Shown here one piece after another: positions 10,435-22,544 of a DNA stretch of 64,000 bases. Position numbers and translations under genes: made by a program. How positions within the stretch are numbered: the first letter of the stretch is position 1; every line of letters starts with the position of its first letter. The notes under the pieces are model-generated. The model had not been told where the DNA came from. It ran no database searches and saw only the letters and a program-made list of their open reading frames with translations. This DNA comes from Apium graveolens (Eukaryota > Streptophyta > Magnoliopsida > Apiales > Apiaceae), in assembly GCF_009905375.1 (NCBI RefSeq), contig NW_027417076.1, positions 62,001 through 126,000 on the forward strand. The letters are read 5' to 3'.

Positions 10435-12542
10435 CTATAAACTACCACAATGAAAACAAGGATTTTGTGGTTTAAACCTAAAAGACTGACTCTTAACTCC
10501 TGATTTAGGAGGTAAAAAGTTTATATCTTTATTTTTCCTGCAAAAAGAAACAAGATGATTAGAGTTTCCACAGTTATAACATTTCTTTCTAGGAGCATTA
10601 GGAACAGACATATAATTTTTGCTTTTATTCACACCTTCCTTTCCATTCCAATTTTTCCTAGCTCCCTTATCTTGTTCACATTTCTAATCTCTTTCAGCTT
10701 ATGCTTAAGCTGCTTCTTTGTCATTAAGCCTATGTTAACTTCAGCTGGTTTATCCTATTTTAATTTGTCAGAAGTTGACTTTTCTTTGACTTCTGTCCTG
10801 GACTCTTTCATCTTTTCAGAATCAGACTTTACAGTTTTTGCTACAAACTTAACAGGATTTACCTTTGGCTTAGCAGTCCGTTTAACAACAGTTGGCTCAA
10901 TTTTCACAGTTCCTTTCTCACTTTTATCATTTCCATACCCTAAGCCCTCTTTCCAGTTTCCACTACTTAGTATATCCTGAGTTTTTCTGCCAGAGTTAGT
11001 CCAAGTTCTGATGATCTCTCTTTCCTTTTTTAAATCAGTTTTTAGAGATTCATTCAATTTTAGTACTTCATCTCTAACATACAAAGCCTTATCTCTTTCT
11101 TTCTTAGTTTGATGAAGAAAACTAACTCCTTTTCTAAATAGTCATTCCTGTTTTTAAAAGCAAGATTTTCAGATGTTAATCTTTCACATGTTAAAGTCTG
11201 ATCTCTATAACTAATCAACATGGTTTTAAGATATAATCTCAACTCAGTAATATCATCAGTATGAAAAGCATAAGTTGTTTGAGGTATCTTCAATTCAGCA
11301 GTTTCAGTACTGCTATCAGCATTTGCCATCAAGGCATAATTTACCTCATCTTCAGAATCTGAAGTCTCTGTCTAGCTTTTCTTCTTCGTGACAAGTGCCT
11401 TGCCTTTGTCACTTTTTCCTTTCTTGCAGTCAGGAGATATGTGGCCTCTTTCACCATAATTGTAGCATTTGACATTTGAGTTGTCTCCTCTGTCAGACTT
11501 TACTCCTTTGCCTTCAGACTTTCTGAACCCTTTCTTATCAGAACATCCACCTATCCTGGAGAACTTCTTGCCCTTTCTGAATTTCCTGTAGGCTATCTTT
11601 GTGATACCCTTCACCATAAGAGCACACAATTGCATCATCTCTGCATCAACATCCATTTCAGGTAAACTTTCAGTTTCTGAATCATAATCATTAGAATATG
11701 ATGACTCTGAATCAGACTTTATGATGAGAGCCTTTCCTTTGCCCCTCTTTGAGGCAACCACTTTAGGTAGATTCCTCCTCAGCTTTAAGAGCAACTGTCC
11801 TTGACTTTCTTCCATGTCTCTTGCTCCTTTGATCCATCTCAAGTTCATAAGTCTTGATCATACCATATATTTCATCAAGAGTAGTTTCAGTAAGGTCATA
11901 GTTGTCTCTTATGGTAGTAGACTTCAAATCCCAATTTTCAGGAAGAGCTAAGAGGAATTTTAGATTTGAATCTTCAAGATCATATTCTTTGTCCACCAGT
12001 GACAGATCATTCAAGAGTTTGACAAACCTGTCATATAAGTCAGTTAATGACTCATCAGCTTTTAAGTCAAAGTGCTCATACTCTTGAGTGAGTATAGTCC
12101 TCCTGTTCTTTTTTATTGCATCAATTCCCTGGCATCTTGTCTCAAAAGCATCCCATATCTCATTTGCAATCTTGCATCCAATTACCCTGTTTGACATGAC
12201 ATTATCAATGGGACTATGCAGCAAATGTCTTACCCTTGCATCGTTGGCAATAGATGAGATGTCTTCAGCTGTGTAATCACCTTTCTCCTTTGGTATGAAC
12301 TTTGCTGGTTGATCAGCAACTGCAACAGAGAGCTTGGTATGCTTATATGGTCCTTCATTAATCCTATCAAGGTATTCTGGATATGTAGCTTCCAAAAACA
12401 TAGCCATCTTCACTTTCCATAGGGGATACTTAGAGGGTCTCAGTATGGGAACCCTAATAGTCTCATATCGACTGTGGCTTTGAGTGTTTTGAGTATCATG
12501 AGTTTTGGTGGGCTTGGTTGGAGTTTATGTTTCTTCAGACAT
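10435..12542 (-). pseudogene. copia gag of SIRE 1 (long, broken)
   Basis: The likely start is ATG 12540-12542 (MSEET), five codons before a TAA, then in frame through SRYETIRVPILRPSKYPLWK. The UBN2/copia gag domain follows (EIWDAFETRCQGID, DLYDRFVKLLNDLSLV and LPENWDLKSTTIRDNYDLTE). The frame changes near 11800. Next come a Lys/Ser-rich part and a zinc knuckle written CYNYGERGHISPDC, whose second cysteine is tyrosine. A coiled-coil-like stretch (ELRLYLKTMLISYRDQTLTC) and a second knuckle region (CYNCGNSNHLVSFC, CFHCGSL) complete it. Two knuckle sets and this length fit SIRE gag. Several shifts make it inactive. Confidence 0.88.
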
Positions 12543-12581
12543 GATTGTTTGGATCATTACTGTATGTGTGTTAACAGAGAA

Positions 12582-12593
12582 GCTCTGATACCA
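12582..12593 (-). other. primer-binding site of SIRE 1 (initiator tRNA-Met type)
   Basis: TGGTATCAGAGC on the minus strand, two bases inside the 5' LTR. This is the standard plant copia PBS complementary to the 3' end of initiator tRNA-Met. Confidence 0.92.
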
Positions 12594-12595
12594 CT

Positions 12596-13170
12596 TGTTA
12601 GGTCACACAACACCATAGAAGGGGGTTGAATATAGTGTTTATACAATTAAATCGATTTCAACAAAAGTATGTAACAAAGATCAAGTATATTCAAATAAAC
12701 TCTGTTGCAATATGAACTGTTGTTCTCTCTCAGTGATGAACAAATATCACTAAGAGCTGCTAGATTACAAAGAATAATATTCTCGATAATGATAACACAT
12801 ATAGTGTAAACCCTAAGTTGTGTTTATATAGTACACAGTTACAAGATATATTCTAATTGATATGGAATATAATTCTGTCTCCTAAAATATATCAATTAGA
12901 TATCTTCTACAAGTCTTCTAGTTCTCTAACTCTTCATGCATATCTTCTTTTTCTTTAGTCCAGATCTTCTCTTGTAAATCAGTCGCATTCCTTATCTGAA
13001 AGTCTTCCCGCACTTAAGTACTGATATGTATCTTCTAACACCTTAAGTTCTGATATTCAGTTCTCACTTCAGTAAGTTCTGATTTCAGTAAGTCCTGATA
13101 TGTCCTGTTGTTAAGTTATGAAAACTAAACATAAATCAGATTAGACATGACATCTCAAATATATCTAACA
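12596..13170 (-). repeat. 5' LTR of SIRE 1
   Basis: 575 bp with inverted ends TGTTAG...CTAACA. The U5 end carries the ATTCAACCCCC word common in copia LTRs. The adjoining PBS fixes the inner border. The right-hand border abuts plus-strand SIRE 2 sequence. The partner LTR is outside the window, so identity and target duplication cannot be checked. Confidence 0.88.
12823..12831 (-). promoter_or_regulatory. TATA box in SIRE 1 5' LTR
   Basis: CTATATAAA on the minus strand, about 230 bp before the U5 end, a normal place for the U3/R border. It would drive retroelement RNA leftward. Confidence 0.6.
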
Positions 13171-14341
13171 TGTTCAAACCTCACAACCTAAACACTATCA
13201 CAAAAGACACCTCCCTCCAAGACAATTCAGAAAGGGATATAAAAACCATACCATCCCCTTCTATCAAAGCAGAAAATATCAAAACCCTAAATCCCCTAAT
13301 CCTAGACCTCGTAAACCCTTTCAAGCCAAAGTATACACCAGAAAGGCTAACCTAAGACAAAACACAAACACTTATATGATCACACCAAAACCCCCTCCAC
13401 CAAAACTGTCCAACCCTTCAAACACCAAAAAGTTTCTTGAACTTATCAAAAATGTCCAACCTGGTACTTGTGTTGATGTGAAGGGTGAAGTGGAGTTCTT
13501 AATTAGAAGGGCTAGGTGGGATGGTCTCTTGTATAACTTAGGTAAGCACTACTGCACACACCTCATGGGAGAGTTCTACTGTAACATGAATATCATAAAA
13601 GGGGTAGATGACATATTGCATTTCAGTACATCAGTCAACAAAAAGGTCATTTGTGTTGATAATAAAAGCATTAATAGGGCACTGCATTTACCTTTGCATT
13701 TGTGTGAGTTGCCTTGTGAGGATATCTTCTCTCTATTTGTTTTTAACAAATCTGAATTTGAACTAATGTTTGGCACTTTTTGTAAATCTGACATTCCTGA
13801 TGGTCTATGTGATGTGAACTGTGGTATTCATTTCAAACACTTCACTAGCACATTTCAGCATCTTGCTCTAATCATTAGGGCAAATGTTATGCCAAAACCA
13901 AATCAAAGTAAGTACTGTGATTTCTTTGATATGAAAATAATGTATCTTCTAAGCATAAACAAAATTCACTTCAGTATATCTTATGTTATTCTTCTAAACA
14001 TGATCAATGCACATCTTGTAGATTATATGCCTTATGGTATGCTAATCTCATCCTTCTTTGCACTTTGCAATATTAACATGCCTGAAGCATTTTCTAATCT
14101 TGCTGATTCTCAAATCACTAATGAACACATTAGGCCACAAGTGCCCCTGATGCACTGTGAGCCTCAAGAGGCAACTCCCACAGTTATTCCTCAATTCATT
14201 AGAGAGGAAGATGTGTTTCTGTCTAAGTTTGAGTCTGTCAAAATCATGTTTCATGAATTAAAACTTGAACTTAAGAGGGTTAAGGAAGAAAATAATAAGA
14301 TTAAAGAAAAATGTTTATACTATCATGTTTCTCTATTATGA
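13171..14341 (+). pseudogene. env-like / plant-transposon-type ORF of SIRE 2
   Basis: Two overlapping frames (13170-13355 and 13376-14341) show one frameshift. The longer is 321 codons, with a Pro-rich start (PKPPPPKLSNP), a globular part containing FYCNMN, INRALHLPLHLCEL and KYCDFFDMKIMYLLSINKIH, and a charged helical end (LKLELKRVKEENNKIKEK), probably coiled coil. The ALHLP block matches the minus-strand ORF at 1-705. The function of this protein in SIRE-type elements is unproven. SIRE 1 entered just upstream. Confidence 0.6.
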
Positions 14342-15927
14342 TAAAACTGCTAGTATAAGAGTCAGTTATGTTTTGTCTGATTCAGTCTTAATGTACTCTG
14401 TCATATCTAGTGTTCTGTGGTACTTAGTAGCTTTTGATTTATTCTTAACAGAAATACTTACAAAATCATAAATCAATTTTTAACCATTATGCAGAACTTT
14501 TATGATTAATTTAAATTGATATATAAATCTGTTGTATTAAAACTGACAGATTACCAAAGGGTGGTCCTTGTACTGTATTTAATTAACATGCAGGAAAAAT
14601 GCCCCTGAGTGAACTCCAGAAGCAAAGAATGGAAAGGTTAAGTCCTTTGAAGCTAGCAAGAACCTTTCAGAAGCATACAAGGGACACAACTTGACTTCCC
14701 AAGCAACCTGTCAAAGTCCACAAGGTAAAACAGGTATAAATATTCTCAACTTTTGCTCCTTTTACTTCACATACACACACTAGGTTAATGTATGGTATCT
14801 CAGTCTCAAACCAATCTAACTGTGGAAATTGACTTTGTAAAATTATTGAGTATCAATAATGTGGATTTATATGTACTATTTTTGGTTGTTTTAGAAATGT
14901 GAATTTTCCTTAGAATGTATTAGATCTCCAAACTGTGTAGTCTGTTACTCAGACCTAGAATAGCCATAGATTGTATTAGTGTTAGAATTTGTAACATGAC
15001 AATATCCAGCAAAGTCGATTTGACCAAATAGTATGTATTAGATCTCAGACTTTGTAACCTGAACATTGATTATATTAGTGACAGTCTTTGTAAATTGTGA
15101 TTGAAAATTATGTATGCTAGACTGTAAATCACTAAGGTCGTGGTTGCATAAATCATGTTATGTTACTGACTGAAAAAGAATAAAATTGGCTTAATACAAT
15201 TGGTCTAAAGTTACATACAATCTGTCAAACTGAAATGAACTTGCTAAAACTAAAATGACTGTTCTTTGATTTGAGTATATTCAAACAGATGGCTAAATCA
15301 CACCATCATGCAATTATACTTATAAAAACTGTATTGACTACTAATAGATATAATCAGTATTGGCTCTTAAAAATTACATCCTATCTTTTAAATCAAACCA
15401 TGCATGCTTAAAACACTGGTTCTTTTTGATTTGCTAAACTGACTATATCTCAACAGTATTACATCAATTGTTTTCTTTCAATACATGCAAAAACAGATCA
15501 ACAATATCATGCATATAATTCCTACTTGATCAAAATACATGTACTTGACTAGATCTATTATCAAATTGCCATGTTTTCTAAATCAATACTTTTAGATACA
15601 ACTCTTCCTCATAAATATATATACACTCTTTTTGGCATATACCAAACAAAAGGGGAAGAGAAATTATGATCAATTTGAACAAGTATAAGAGAATTGCACC
15701 CCTAATTTTCAATTTTTAGAAAATTGCTATCTTTTTGATATACAAGGATCTATCTGTGCTTCTATTATTGTATATGATTCATCTAAAAAAGTATTTTGCA
15801 GGATCTCAAGAAAGAGATTTAATCTCTAAGTAAATAAATGCTTTATGTGCAAAATATTTTTCAAATATTCATGCATACACCAAGGGGAAGCACACGCTGT
15901 TAATTTTATGTTTGCTTAGTAAATACC
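14342..15927. other. SIRE 2 3' non-coding internal region
   Basis: No gene. AT-rich with repeated words such as TGTATTAGATCT and ACTGAC. Purine runs at 15648-15658 and 15881-15889 resemble secondary polypurine tracts, as is common before SIRE LTRs. Confidence 0.5.
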
Positions 15928-15941
15928 AAAAATGGGAAGAT
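15928..15941 (+). other. polypurine tract of SIRE 2
   Basis: AAAAATGGGAAGAT immediately before the TGAAAGG LTR tip. Purine-rich except for the two T residues. Its position is what supports the call. Confidence 0.6.
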
Positions 15942-17137
15942 TGAAAGGATATCTTCGATATATTATTCATTTTGGTATTTGTACGATTAAACATAAAATT
16001 AAGAACACATAGATCCTCTCCATTAGGACATGAATTTAACTGTTCCAAATCAAAGTCAAAAAGTCAAACTAGCAAAATCATGTCTTTTAAACAGATAAAA
16101 GAGATATTCCATCCTTGCAAAATATCAAAACTATATCTTTATGGAATATATCTCTAAGGCAATATGATCAAAGAAGAAATATCAAGATATGATATTTCTT
16201 AGATATGTATTGTAACAGGAATATGGCAACAAGCTCGAATAAGGAATATATCAGAAATATTTTTAGAGGTCTCGTGCTATATCAAAAATATTTAAACTCT
16301 TCGCTCCAAAATATATCTCTACATATATCAAAAGAGTTTTTAATCAAAGATTATTAATATTCATGATTGAAATATTAATATCCAGTTCTGCAAAATAATT
16401 ATGTATACTTACAGTAATATTCTCCCGTTTCGTAAAATCAGCATTTCTCGGAGAAAATTATTCAAAAATACTAAAAAAAAATTCATGTCATCCAAATATA
16501 TTTTATATATTAGGAAATATACTTTAAGTATTTATTCAAGTCAAAACTTTGGTCAAAAGATCCATCTCCTCCATTTCAAGACCAATGATATTTTCACTCG
16601 GAAGAAACACTGACAGAACAATTTTATTTTTAGAAAAACTACTTCCACATGCTAGAATGACTTGTAATCTGGTATGGATCGTTTAAATGATATTTTCTAA
16701 GTATGGTAAAAATTTCGTAGCATTCAAATAATTTTTGTCCGGGCACAAAAATCGAGCAGTTGGTCCCACAGTTGATCACGTTTGACCTAGCTACCATTGA
16801 CTAAAGTTGACCAAAACTTGCAGGACACCATTTTATATTATATAAGTATTTATTATATTTTTATGGTATTTATTTAAGAGTTTTTAAGGTGGTCATAATT
16901 ATGGTGTTTAATCCTTAATTAAAGTGATTAAACAATAATTAAAAGAAAAGGAAAATATATATATATATATATATATTCGAATATCTCAGCTGAGATTTTG
17001 AATCCATAAAGTTGTTTGTATTATATGGCTATGCCAAAGAAACACAACCTACTTGCCATGTCATCAATCCAAGTGATATACACCATCCACCATCCATTTT
17101 CCTCAAATCGCCACCATTCAATCCACACAATCCCTCT

Positions 17138-17145
17138 TATAAATA
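17138..17145 (+). promoter_or_regulatory. TATA box in SIRE 2 LTR
   Basis: TATAAATA followed by C-rich and CTT-rich leader sequence, about 1.2 kb into the LTR. The best U3/R border candidate. Confidence 0.5.
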
Positions 17146-17697
17146 AACCCCCACCCCAACCCATTTTCTTCAAGCTATTGAGCCACAAAGTTGCTGGGAG
17201 TTTTTCAAGAAGTGCTTCTCTTCATCTCTTTCAAATTCTATACACACACTTCTTCTCAAAAACCTTCTCTCTCTTTTATATACTTACATATATACAAGGT
17301 TTTTGAAACCCAAGCTTAGCTTCACCCAACCAAGCTTTATCCCACCAAGTGAGCTCATCCACTACCACATTCCGGCATCCCGAAGGGCTGCCCAAGTTTG
17401 ACCAAAGTGCCAAAATCCGGCCGAACCTCCGGCGAACTTTTCCGACCGTTTTTCAAAAGTGGTAACGTTTAGCTTCTTATTTGAGTTCTTTTTATTTGAG
17501 CTTTGTGCTTAATTTCTCTACTTCATCTTAAGCTCTAATACAAGATCTCTTATGAAAAAAGTTCTCAAGAGAACTAAGATTCGAACTCGGAATTCGAATA
17601 AGTACTTGATCTTCACTTAAATCATCTCAAAAAAAAGATCTATAAACAAAAGTACTTTATCTCCAAAGGGCAGATTATATTTGAACCAAGTTCATAA

Positions 17698-18270
17698 GTT
17701 AGCCAATTATTTTTATTATTGGAACTTGGATAACATTATTCGTGCACATAAAATATTACGAAGTAAAGTTTTAATCCCTTCTAACATCTTTAGTGTTCCG
17801 GGGGATTATAACTCGATCTATAAACACTTCGTAATTTGTCAAATATCAAAACGGATTAAGTTCACGAGTTAGCCAATTACTTGCACTTTATTTAATTGGA
17901 TCTTGGCTAACATATTTCGTGCACATAAATTATTATGAAGCATAGTTTTAATCCCTTCTAACATCTTTAATGTTCCGGGGGTTATAACTCGATCTATAAA
18001 CACTTCGTAATCATCCAATAAAATTAAGGACGAATCACATCCACGAGTTAGCCAATTAATTTTACGCTATTTAATTGGATCTTGGCTAACACATATCGTG
18101 TATATAAACAATTACGAGTCATATCGTATAAGCCCCTTCTAACATCTTTCAGTATTCCGTGGGGTTATCCTAGGATATCTATAAAATACTCGTAATTATT
18201 CGTCCAAACTTCGAAAGCACGATCTTAAGTCAATTACTTGCACTTAACTTATTTGGATCTTGGCTAAGAC
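17698..18270 (+). repeat. tandem repeat of about 170-180 bp inside the SIRE 2 LTR
   Basis: Three full copies and one short partial copy start at 17698, 17868, 18047 and about 18227. Each begins GTTAGCCAATTA and contains TTGGATCTTGGCTAAC, a CCTTCTAACATCTTT word, a GGGGTTATA word and a CACTTCGTAAT-like end. Copies have drifted, so the duplication predates the latest activity or is old. Confidence 0.85.
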
Positions 18271-18661
18271 TCATAAATCTTATAAACATGCTTGAAGTTA
18301 AAGAGTATACTTTGACCTTATAATCGTCAATATACAAGTATACCTTAAAATCTTAAGTTGATATACTTAAAGGTAAATTACAACTCCGAGGTTGTAATTA
18401 AAGTATTCTTCGATCTATAAATACTTAATCGAAAGAAGAAGAATACTAAAGAAGTCATAAGTGCTTAATATAAAAAGGGACTTCTCATATTACTCCACAA
18501 CTTTATTAAATCTATAAAGGAGTAATTATAAATATACTTGACCATCTTGTATTATTCTAAATCAAGTATAACTAATTAGTTTTAATATTCTTATTTGAAT
18601 ATTATACTATTTGTGGGCTAGTACAGTAATATACTAGTTAAAATCATCTTTTCTATACTTG

Positions 18662-19160
18662 CACTACTAGAAAAATGTCAATAGACATCGGCTAAAAACC
18701 GATGTCTATGAATGCAAAAATCTGATGTCTTCGTGGGTGATGTTAAAGACCCCCCATTTAACATCGGTTTTAAACTGATGTTAAATACAACATATAACAT
18801 CAGTTCTTTATTTAAAACCGATTTCTATATCTTGATATTAAATTTCTCATGCATATCTAATCTTCATATATCATCAGAATATGATATTTTTATCAATTTA
18901 AATATATGTGAGCTAAGCAGAATCTTTCAATTTAACCAATAAACTGATGTTACTAGTACCAGTAACAACAGTTTTCATCAAAAACTGATGTTAACAATAC
19001 CTTTGACATTGATTCTTAATTGGTAACCGATGTCTATTTGTAACAAACTGATGTCTATAATACTTAATAACATCAGTTTTTGTTTTAAGATTTTTTTTGT
19101 TGTAGTATTTAACATCAGTTTTTACTGATGTTAATGGTCCACTAGAACTGATGTATTAAG
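18662..19160. repeat. left terminal and subterminal repeats of CACTA 2
   Basis: Array of ACATCGGTTTT / AAAACCGATGT words and one-base variants in both orientations, matching CACTA 1 nearly base for base over several hundred bp. Confidence 0.85.
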
Positions 19161-20029
19161 CTTTGACATATATCATTTTCCATTGTAATGATGTTTGTAC
19201 CTGTTTATTAATGCATATTTTAAAACTATAGATTCCAAAAACAAATGAGCTACCAAAACCAATTGCTGCATAATACCAGTTATCTATAAATCTAACAATC
19301 AATATTCAAACATCCGGTACAACAAATTCATCTAATTATCCATTCATATATTCTACTACTGTCTATACAAAAAATTTGACTTGGTACCGACAATAGCATG
19401 TAAAATATCATTTGAGGAACGCCCTCGTTCTTCTGCATCTTCCCAGTCCTTAGTAAAGCTCATGTAGCCTCTAGTCCCGTATGATGACAATAAGCATATA
19501 TACCTTTGAGCATTTTCTTGAATAAATGACTTCCTCTAGTGCAAGATGACGCTATTGTATCGATACCGGACCTCATCCTCTACAGAAGAATCCTGTTGTC
19601 CCATTCTATCTATCCGCGAGTGATACGCGCAAGGTAAATGCATAAACTTGTGATTTATTAATGATCTAAAAGTTCAAGAGACTTCCAAATATTGTAATGT
19701 AACGTATAACACATCATAAACATTTAAATTCATATCCAAATATAATGCATGTACTTGGTAAATATCCTCAATTACCGACTGGAATATAGTAAAAACATCA
19801 TATAGCAACTTCAAAACAAGTACTTTGTATAAGATATATCTTTAGCACTTCCAAGATACACAGAAAACAAATGTTGATGGTCCCCCTATATACCATGTAC
19901 GATTCAAATAAGCATATAGATGCAAGGATGCATTTAGGAACATGCACGCAGCCACTGATAACATAGAAATATAGCTAATAATCCTGCACAGGTTCTCAGT
20001 CTTGCCTAATGTGCAGCACCACACTAGAG

Positions 20030-21107
20030 CAGTTTCTTCAGGTGTCAAAGGATACAAGCCTTCTTTCCTTTTCAAGTCTGAATTTATATCTTTTTCTTTC
20101 CACCATGGATAAGCATATCTGGTTATACACATTTAACCATGTAAGTTAAAGCAAAATAAAGACAATAGTGAAGCAATTTGTTATTTAGTGTGCTACTTAC
20201 AGTACCTCATTCTTGCTAGTTCTTTGAACTCCTCACTGTTGCAACCATGACTGCAGCCAGAGAAAGCCAACATATCCATCTCATATCTGAGATGGAGGAC
20301 TACAAAAGGGCCATTTTTCCTTAAAATGCTAACAACTTTCCTTCCCAGCTCCTCAATTTGGGGTGTGAACCTCAGAGCATTAAAATTAACTCTGCATCGC
20401 AACTTTTGAATCTCTATTGGCAATCCATTATTTGCAAGTCGAGCATCAGTTCTATTTAGATGCACAACTTTAAACCTTCTCAATAAAGGAAGGATCTGTT
20501 TGCATAACAGTTATCAAATAGTTAGTTTATGGTATGCCTGAAAGTTATGAAAAGATTAAGAAAGGCTATTACTAGCATGTGTAATAGAAAAACAACCTGA
20601 TGATGATAGTAGGAAATTTCGGACCAACTAACAGGAGGCAATGAGTAGAACATTCCAAGATCGACTCTTCTCTTTAGCCGTGGTGGTATCTCTTTCAAAA
20701 TTCAGACCTCGCTCCTTAATGAGGTAATGAAATGATTAACATCAAATATGTCCTTAAACTCACTTCCAAATGTCAAGAATTTTTCACAAAAATTACAACA
20801 TGATGAATGATTCTGAATTTTAACATAAAAAAAGCAAATACCATACCTTGAATCTTCCCAAAATGTACTTTTATCCAGTTCTGGAATAATAAGTGTGACA
20901 TTCAGGTATCTTGCAATAACAACCATGTCGCAAATCTGCCACAACATCGATAAAATCAGATAAAGAGACTTATTACACTCATTAAACAAATAAAAGTCAT
21001 GAAAGATGCAATCACAATAATTAAAACTTTCAACTCACTGCTCCTCGCATTTGATTGAGTCCTCCATTGCAAGAAACCATAAGATACCTATTATTTTTAT
21101 AAACTCC
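20030..21107 (-). pseudogene. captured fragment of a GDP-fucose O-fucosyltransferase family gene
   Basis: Five minus-strand exons with GT..AG introns: 21107-21039 (YLMVSCNGGLNQMRGA), 20935-20847 ([20 protein letters not shown]), 20762-20597 ([25 protein letters not shown]), 20495-20216 ([37 protein letters not shown]) and 20118 to about 20030 ([16 protein letters not shown]). These are signature blocks of the plant O-FucT (DUF246/PF10250) family: Golgi type II membrane proteins of about 500-600 residues. The membrane anchor and C-terminal catalytic end are absent. Exon 3 has a TGA at 20702-20704 where the family has an Arg-like residue. The match fades after ETALV. It is a non-functional partial copy that retained its introns, so it was taken as DNA, not via RNA. 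Confidence 0.88.
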
Positions 21108-21400
21108 TGCAACCAGCAACTTAAGTCATAAGCAAAGGAAAACATACGCCATCAACAAAAACTTGGTGCTAACTGAATAACATGAAAGCAATCATCACCA
21201 GAACCAAATAGCAACATACATAGCATAATAATCAAATACAAAAATATAATTCGTAGACTGCAACACTGAGCTCAGAAAGGTATGAACCAAACGCAATCCA
21301 TACAGCTTTCAAAATGAATGATTACAATGTATAAGTTACACCAAGTATAGTTTTCACAATCAAAATAACAACCCTAAGCACATACTGCAATACACACTCA

Positions 21401-21475
21401 GCCACAAAATATCTTACAGCTGCCTAATAATCCTGCACAGGTTCTCAGCCACAAAATATCTTACAGCCACAAAAC
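21401..21475. repeat. short shuffled repeats inside CACTA 2
   Basis: CTAATAATCCTGCACAGGTT plus CTCAG occurs at 21424-21448 and again at 19975-19999. The word CAGCCACAAAATATCTTACA is present twice at about 21400-21470. These look like filler DNA copied during repair inside the element. Confidence 0.6.
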
Positions 21476-21610
21476 ATTCATAAGATCTAGAATTCTTTTC
21501 GGAACAGCTTCTGTATTAACAGAACAATGATTGAGCATTAATGAATAGGTCCATATTCGTGGTAGAAGATACTTAATCCTTACTTAATCCTTTGGCACTA
21601 GAGGACTTAC

Positions 21611-21761
21611 TTTCAAGGCCTGGCTGATTAACAGATGCCACAAATTTCCGATGAAGCTCTATAGACCACACTACCCGAGGTTTCTTCTGTGCTGATGGAT
21701 CGACCTCATCCTGGTCATTCTCTTCATCGTCTTCTTCCTCATCCTTGAATAAGACCTCCTC
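21611..21761 (-). pseudogene. captured exon of a type-B response regulator (ARR-B), start of the GARP domain
   Basis: 151 nt from an AG acceptor to a GTAAGT donor (21605-21610), in frame: acidic run [16 protein letters not shown] followed by [20 protein letters not shown] and QPGLE. This is the N-terminal half of the GARP/Myb-like DNA-binding domain of cytokinin-signalling type-B regulators. The donor lies at the intron position I recall after the NQLGI block of the family. No receiver domain or second half of GARP was found nearby. It lies about 500 bp upstream of the O-FucT fragment, same orientation, so transcription could fuse them. Confidence 0.8.
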
Positions 21762-22544
21762 CTAATCAAAAATCACAAAAAAACCTTCTCAATGGACCTC
21801 GAAACTCACAATACGTCCATTTCCTTGAATAATACCTCCTCCTAATCAAAAATCAAAACAAAAACATATACCCACATATACATCAAAATTGATACCCACA
21901 TACATAATTCAAGCAATTACTCAACTAAAAGCATAAAAGATTAACATGCTCAATTCAAACATTTAACCAATCATTTAAAAAAATAGGGTTTTAAAATAAA
22001 ACCTCTAAGTGAAAAATTAGGGTTAATCTTACCCAATTTATGCTCGACCTCCAAGCTTTAATCTCACATCTTTAACCCAGACTTGACCTTACCCAATTCA
22101 AACTCCGTCCAAAAGAGAGAGCTGAGAGAGCACAGAGAGCACATAGAGTACAGAGAGCGAGCACAGAGAGCACAAAAGGCACATAAAAATAGTCGGAAGT
22201 GATGACTAAATCTTCAGTTGAGCATAATCGAGAGGCGGAGGTGATATTTAGGGTTCTTTATAGAGGGGTGAGTTTCAGTGAGTGAGAAAGAGAAACGAGA
22301 GACTGAAAGGATTTATCTTTTATTTTTGATTTTGAAAATATTTAATATTTTAAAGTGTAAAGTTGAAAAAGGGGTGTAAACTAAAAAAGGGGAGAGAGTT
22401 TGAAAACATTCTAAGGCAAAATTTGTGTGAAAAGAGGGGGAGAATTTTTCTAAGGCAAAAAAGAGGGGGAACAATAGGAGGGAATAAATTATTTGGCCAA
22501 AGGGGGGAAATAAGGAAGGCGCGCTGATTAAATTTTTTTAAACA

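Larger units (their letters stand above)
1..13170 (-). mobile_element. Ty1/copia retrotransposon, SIRE/Maximus type (SIRE 1), 3' end outside window
   Basis: Read on the minus strand the order is 5' LTR, PBS, long gag with CCHC knuckles, protease, integrase, RT, RNase H, then a separate downstream ORF. That is the copia order plus the extra 3' ORF typical of the SIRE/Maximus lineage. The 3' LTR must lie left of position 1. Many nonsense codons and frameshifts show it is dead. CACTA 1 interrupts the RT. The element itself cuts the plus-strand SIRE 2 internal region at 13170/13171. The lineage call rests on the long gag and the 3' ORF, not on a tree. Confidence 0.88.
15942..18661 (+). repeat. 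SIRE 2 3' LTR, first piece
   Basis: Begins TGAAAGG after the PPT. Holds a TATA box, a long leader-like CT-rich stretch (17160-17340), and tandem repeats at 17698-18270. Ends at the TTG target site of CACTA 2. The sequence resumes at 22699 with GTTTGTTTCG. Confidence 0.7.

Noticed and set aside
12582..12593. tRNA-like word GCTCTGATACCA and others of its kind
   Set aside because: These are primer-binding sites complementary to tRNA ends, not tRNA genes; no cloverleaf can be built around them. I found no tRNA or rRNA gene in the window.
13170..13355. Separate small plus-strand gene before the env-like ORF
   Set aside because: It overlaps the LTR edge and leads into the longer frame after a one-base shift, so it is the broken start of the same ORF.
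17698..18270. Spaced repeats resembling a CRISPR array
   Set aside because: Units of about 175 bp differ along their whole length and lie in a plant LTR; this is a tandem duplication.
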